A DNA stretch of 21,691 nt. It comes from Patescibacteria group bacterium. Its GTDB lineage: Bacteria > Patescibacteriota > Patescibacteriia > GCA-002772895. The notes under the pieces are model-generated. The model saw only the letters and a program-made list of their open reading frames with translations. It did not search any database and was not told the origin of the DNA. Where the stretch lies: the NCBI GenBank assembly GCA_018895765.1, contig JAHINX010000067.1:1-21691 (forward strand). The letters are read 5' to 3'. The first letter of the stretch is position 1. Each line of letters begins with the position of its first letter. A program made the translations under genes and the position numbers. Positions 18,335 through 21,691 of this stretch are shown here, piece after piece.

Positions 18335-20056
18335 ATGAAAGAGTTTATAAAGTTTATTTTTTGGCAGTTGAAACCGTATAAGGGAATGGCAATTTTTTGT
18401 GGCGCAGTAGCGGTTTTGGCCGCTCTTTTAGATATGGTGGCGCCGATTCTGATGGGCTATGGTTTTGATTTGGCAAAAGAAGGCAAGGTCATCTATATCT
18501 ATGGCGGAGCGCTTTTGGCCTGGTTTTTAATCCGGCTCATAGCCGAGCGATTCCGCATTTATATTGCCGCAAAGGGCTTTCAGATTGCCAGTATGGTTTC
18601 GGAAGATTATAACATCAAAAGCTTGGGCGAATTTTTAAATAAGCCCCTTTCTTTTCACTATGGAAAAAAGAGTCCGGAAATTTTTAATAAATTGTCAATG
18701 TTCAGATGGAATCTCCTGGGCGCGATCGAAGGAACTATTTTTGATTTTATTCCGGCAATTTTGGCAGTAATTGCCATTTTATCATATTTATTTTTTATTG
18801 ATTGGCGGATAGGGGGCGTTTTGACATTCGGAATCGCCGTATTTTTATTATATACCTTTAAAAATTCAGACAATTGGCAAGATGCGAGAGATACGTATAA
18901 TCAATCCGCGCGCGATGTGGACCAATTTGGATGGGACGGCTTGCGAAATGCTTTGGTTGTAAAATCAACAAGCAACGAAAAATATTTTAATAACCAACTC
19001 AAAAAATTACGGGACAAGTTTGAAATAAAAGTTAAACAATTTTCAAAGGTTGATAAAAGGCAAATTAATTTTCAGAATGCAATTCTTGTGACCGTTTCTT
19101 TTGCCGCCCTAATGCTCGGAGCTATAAATTTTACAAATGATGTTTTTAGTTTTGGCCAGCTTACTGCTGTCGTGGCTTATGTTTTTTCAATTTTTGGCTA
19201 TATCAGGTTTGTGCAGTGGCAATTTAGGGTTTTTGTAAAAACGAAAGTTGATTATGAAACTATCACAAAAGCTATGGACTCGCCTGCGGAAAACCTTGAA
19301 AGCGGCAAGGATGTGGAATTGAGGGGTGGTGTTCAATTTTCGCACGTTGTATTTGCTTATCAAAAAGGAAGGGAGATTTTGAAAGATGTTGATTTTAGCG
19401 TAAGAGAAGGGGATCGGGTTGCTATTGTCGGAGAGTCCGGAGAAGGCAAAACAACAATAGTGGATTTGCTGGGAGGATATTACAAGCCGACAAAGGGGAA
19501 TATTTTGTTCGGAGGAATCAAGAGCGAAAAAATAAATTTGATGTCTCTACGTTCGCAAATGGCTTATGTTCCGCAAGATTTAACCTTGTTTCACGACACT
19601 ATTGAGGCAAATATCCGTTATGGCAGACCTTCCGCAAAAAAAGAAGAAGTGGAAAAAGCGGCCAGGCAGGCACATCTTCTGGATTTTATTGAAAAACTGC
19701 CGAAAAAATGGAAAACTGTTGTTGGCGAGCGTGGGCTGAAGCTTTCCGGTGGCGAGCGCCAGCGCACGGCATTGGCAAGGGCGTTTTTGCGGAATCCAAA
19801 AATTTTGATTCTTGACGAGCCAACGGCGCATTTAGACAGCGCGACCGAAAAAATAATTCACGAATCATTGGACGAACTGATGAAAGGAAGGACGACTTTT
19901 ATAATTGCCCACAGGTTGCACACGGTTGAACAGGCGGATAAAATTTTGGTTTTAAAAAACGGATATATTGTTGAATCCGGAAAGCACGGCGACTTGATAA
20001 AAAATCCTGACGGCGAATACGCCAAACTTTTGAGATACCAGAGCGTTTTGAGATAA
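18335..20056 (+). CDS. ABC exporter (transmembrane and ATPase domains fused)
   Basis: A 573-aa half-transporter that would work as a dimer in the inner membrane. Residues ~15-300 form the six-helix domain. The ATPase follows with Walker A GESGEGKTT (366-374), Q-loop YVPQDLTLFHDTI (~411-423), signature LSGGERQR (470-477), Walker B LILDEP (491-496) with Glu495, and switch His526 in IIAHRLHT. This is the B-type family that includes lipid flippases such as MsbA and many multidrug pumps; sequence alone does not give the cargo. The next two genes follow at 15 and 5 bp, and the third is a peptidoglycan enzyme, so an envelope-related cargo is a fair guess. No ribosome site; a -10 box lies just before the ATG. 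Confidence 0.92.
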   Translation: MKEFIKFIFWQLKPYKGMAIFCGAVAVLAALLDMVAPILMGYGFDLAKEGKVIYIYGGALLAWFLIRLIAERFRIYIAAKGFQIASMVSEDYNIKSLGEFLNKPLSFHYGKKSPEIFNKLSMFRWNLLGAIEGTIFDFIPAILAVIAILSYLFFIDWRIGGVLTFGIAVFLLYTFKNSDNWQDARDTYNQSARDVDQFGWDGLRNALVVKSTSNEKYFNNQLKKLRDKFEIKVKQFSKVDKRQINFQNAILVTVSFAALMLGAINFTNDVFSFGQLTAVVAYVFSIFGYIRFVQWQFRVFVKTKVDYETITKAMDSPAENLESGKDVELRGGVQFSHVVFAYQKGREILKDVDFSVREGDRVAIVGESGEGKTTIVDLLGGYYKPTKGNILFGGIKSEKINLMSLRSQMAYVPQDLTLFHDTIEANIRYGRPSAKKEEVEKAARQAHLLDFIEKLPKKWKTVVGERGLKLSGGERQRTALARAFLRNPKILILDEPTAHLDSATEKIIHESLDELMKGRTTFIIAHRLHTVEQADKILVLKNGYIVESGKHGDLIKNPDGEYAKLLRYQSVLR

Positions 20057-20071
20057 CAAAAAGTTTGAATT

Positions 20072-20788
20072 ATGCACCAGCTAACATTTGAAACAGCGCA
20101 AAAAATATTATTGGAACAATATTCAAAAAATAATATTCTCCAAGAATTGCGCGCTTTTCTCAAAAAAAGTTTTCCATCTGCCGGCCCTATTTTGGTTGTC
20201 GGCGGTTTTCTTCGCGATACTCTGCGAGGCGCAGATATAATGCATCGGGATATAGATATTACTATAGGGAATATTGCGCCGGACGTTCTTTTTGGTTTGC
20301 CCGGCGCCGAGTGCAATTTTTTTGGCGGAATAGAACTTTTATATCAGGGGCAGAGTGTTGATATTTGGCCATTGCAAGAAACCTATCATATTAAAAAATT
20401 TCAATTGCCGGCGACTATTGAGGGATTTCTCGCGGGAGCTCCGTTTAATTTGGATAAAATAGTATTTGATATTGGCGCTGGCCAGCTTTACGAAGACGGA
20501 TGTGTTGCCGGCCTGGCAGAGAAAAAAATTGTTTATTGTCCCGCTCGGCCATATCTGGAGCATATTCAAGCTGCTCGGGCGATATTGCTCCAACAAAAAA
20601 CAGATTTTTCTTTAGACGAATCCGTTATTGCTTTATTTCGCAGAGCATCCGGTAAATTGCAAAATTCAAAAACATTGACGGCTGAAGTTTGTGATTATAT
20701 ATATCGCCTAAAACAATTCAAAAACCGCGGTGAGTGTATGAAAATTGTGGAAAAAATTATTTATTATAATGCGGTTTCTAACAATTGA
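20072..20788 (+). CDS. Nucleotidyltransferase-fold protein (poly(A) polymerase head-like)
   Basis: Residues ~38-65 carry the Pol-beta nucleotidyltransferase start, VVGGFLRDTLRG then RDIDITI: the Gly pair (44-45), Arg48 and Asp49, and metal Asp60 and Asp62 as in tRNA CCA-adding enzymes and poly(A) polymerases. At 238 aa it is much shorter than those (usually ~400 or more) and lacks a clear RNA-binding tail or HD domain. A third carboxylate may be the Asp in SVDIWPL. The C-terminal part has YLEHIQAARAILL, as in the neck helices of that family. It lies 15 bp after the ABC gene and 5 bp before ddl. Substrate (tRNA or a small molecule such as an antibiotic or sugar) cannot be told. Confidence 0.75.
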   Translation: MHQLTFETAQKILLEQYSKNNILQELRAFLKKSFPSAGPILVVGGFLRDTLRGADIMHRDIDITIGNIAPDVLFGLPGAECNFFGGIELLYQGQSVDIWPLQETYHIKKFQLPATIEGFLAGAPFNLDKIVFDIGAGQLYEDGCVAGLAEKKIVYCPARPYLEHIQAARAILLQQKTDFSLDESVIALFRRASGKLQNSKTLTAEVCDYIYRLKQFKNRGECMKIVEKIIYYNAVSNN

Positions 20789-20793
20789 AATTT

Positions 20794-21691
20794 ATGCCAA
20801 AACAAAAAAGAATAGCGATTTTGGGAGGCGGGCCGTCGGCAGAGCACGAGGTCAGCATAAAAAGCGCGAAGGCGATTTATGGCGCTTGTTTGAGATTAAA
20901 AAATTATAAGCCAGATACAATAATTATAAGCCGGGAAAATAAATGGGCGTTTGGTAAAAAAGAAGTTTTAGAACATGACGCGATTGGAGAACTTCAAAAA
21001 AATTATGACGCTGTGTTCATAGCGCTCCACGGAACATTTGGGGAGGACGGCGCAATTCAAAAACTTTTGGAAAAAGCCAAGATTCCATTTACCGGCTCCG
21101 GCTCTCTGGCAAGCGCCATTGCCAATAATAAAAAAAGAACAAAACAAATTTTGTCCAAAAATAATTTCCGCGGCGCCGAGATTTTGGATGATGTTTTTAT
21201 AACAAAAGCCGATTTTTTCAAAAATCGGAAAAAATATTTGCAAAAAATTGGAAATTGCGTTTCTTTTCCTTGTATTTTGAAAGCAAACAAGCTGGGTTCC
21301 AGCTATGGCATTGAAATCGTAAAAGAAAAAAGCCGGCTTCTGCCCGCAATGGAAAAAATTTTTAAAATGGATGATGAAATCTTGGCAGAGCTGTTCGTCC
21401 GAGGCAGGGAAGCGAGTTGCGGAGTTTTTGAAAAAGCCGGACGGCCTGTCGCTTTGTTGCCGACAGAAATAGTTCCGAAAAATTCTGATTACTTTGATTA
21501 TAATTCCAAATACAAAAAGGGCGCGAGCTTGGAAATTACACCTGCGAATTTTTCTGCCGGTCTGATTCAAAAGATTCAACGGGCTGCCCTGAATTGCCAC
21601 AAAATAATCGGCTGTCGTGGAATGAGCCGGACGGACATGATTTTGCAAAACGGAAAAATTTATTTTTTGGAAATAAATACAATTCCCGGAA
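20794..21691 (+). CDS. ddl: D-alanine-D-alanine ligase, 3' end cut by window edge
   Basis: ATP-grasp enzyme joining two D-Ala for peptidoglycan precursors. 299 codons are inside the window, and a stop should come soon after. Family landmarks are all visible: ILGGGPSAEHEVSIKSA (~9-25, with Glu17), ALHGTFGEDGAIQ, PFTGSGSLASAIANNK, KANKLGSSYGIEIVK in the ATP loop, EITPANF, and CRGMSRTDM leading to EINTIPG, where the metal-binding Glu and Asn sit. The ATG is five bases after the stop of the gene before it, without a strong ribosome site, so coupled translation is expected. Confidence 0.95.
   Translation, partial: MPKQKRIAILGGGPSAEHEVSIKSAKAIYGACLRLKNYKPDTIIISRENKWAFGKKEVLEHDAIGELQKNYDAVFIALHGTFGEDGAIQKLLEKAKIPFTGSGSLASAIANNKKRTKQILSKNNFRGAEILDDVFITKADFFKNRKKYLQKIGNCVSFPCILKANKLGSSYGIEIVKEKSRLLPAMEKIFKMDDEILAELFVRGREASCGVFEKAGRPVALLPTEIVPKNSDYFDYNSKYKKGASLEITPANFSAGLIQKIQRAALNCHKIIGCRGMSRTDMILQNGKIYFLEINTIPG

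Overview
The window looks like chromosomal DNA from a small-genome bacterium of the Candidate Phyla Radiation (Patescibacteria, Parcubacteria-like). This is inferred from gene content and style: AT-rich housekeeping genes, many of them without a Shine-Dalgarno site, very short spacers, many tiny unrecognised proteins, an eroded PriA, and short inverted-repeat elements between genes. No rRNA, tRNA or CRISPR array was seen.

Layout. (1) 1-686, minus strand: the 5' part of a gene for a hexapeptide-repeat protein, read from 31 tandem 18-bp units, with its own promoter and strong ribosome site. (2) 736-2858, plus: an O-antigen-ligase-like membrane protein followed by three tiny genes (82, 59 and 75 aa), each with a strong Shine-Dalgarno site. 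(3) 2915-11907, minus: fmt, def, a PriA that keeps its zinc cysteines but has lost the ATPase motifs, a LigB-like protein with lost metal ligands, a secreted lysozyme-like protein with four C-terminal repeats, clpB behind a CIRCE operator, and a two-helix membrane protein. Inverted-repeat elements sit between fmt, def and priA. (4) 12022-14036, plus: pyrD-pyrC, overlapping by one base. (5) 14310-16783, plus: a packed array of eight tiny genes of unknown function, in short transcription units with TTGACA-like / TGn-TATTAT promoters, related hairpins and near-identical terminators. (6) 16820-18103: a small basic protein overlapping a Fic-domain AMPylase (a likely antitoxin-toxin pair), then a coiled-coil hypothetical gene. 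(7) 18335 to the right edge, plus: an ABC exporter, a nucleotidyltransferase-fold protein, and a D-Ala-D-Ala ligase cut by the edge.

How the genes work together. Region 3 combines initiator-tRNA formylation, nascent-chain deformylation, replication restart and protein disaggregation. Region 4 supplies two steps of de novo pyrimidine synthesis. Region 7 and the O-antigen-ligase-like protein point to envelope and peptidoglycan building. Region 5 is the least explained part: its genes are visibly richer in G+C, several encode acidic C-terminal tails, and the repeated regulatory parts suggest growth by duplication. Three consecutive units from 16820 to 18335 have a -10 box 6-10 bp before the ATG, so their mRNAs are probably leaderless, in contrast to the Shine-Dalgarno-led genes of the array.

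Two real genes run off the window edges: the minus-strand hexapeptide gene at the left and ddl at the right. The long plus-strand reading frame across the repeats at 1-749 is the mirror image of the former.
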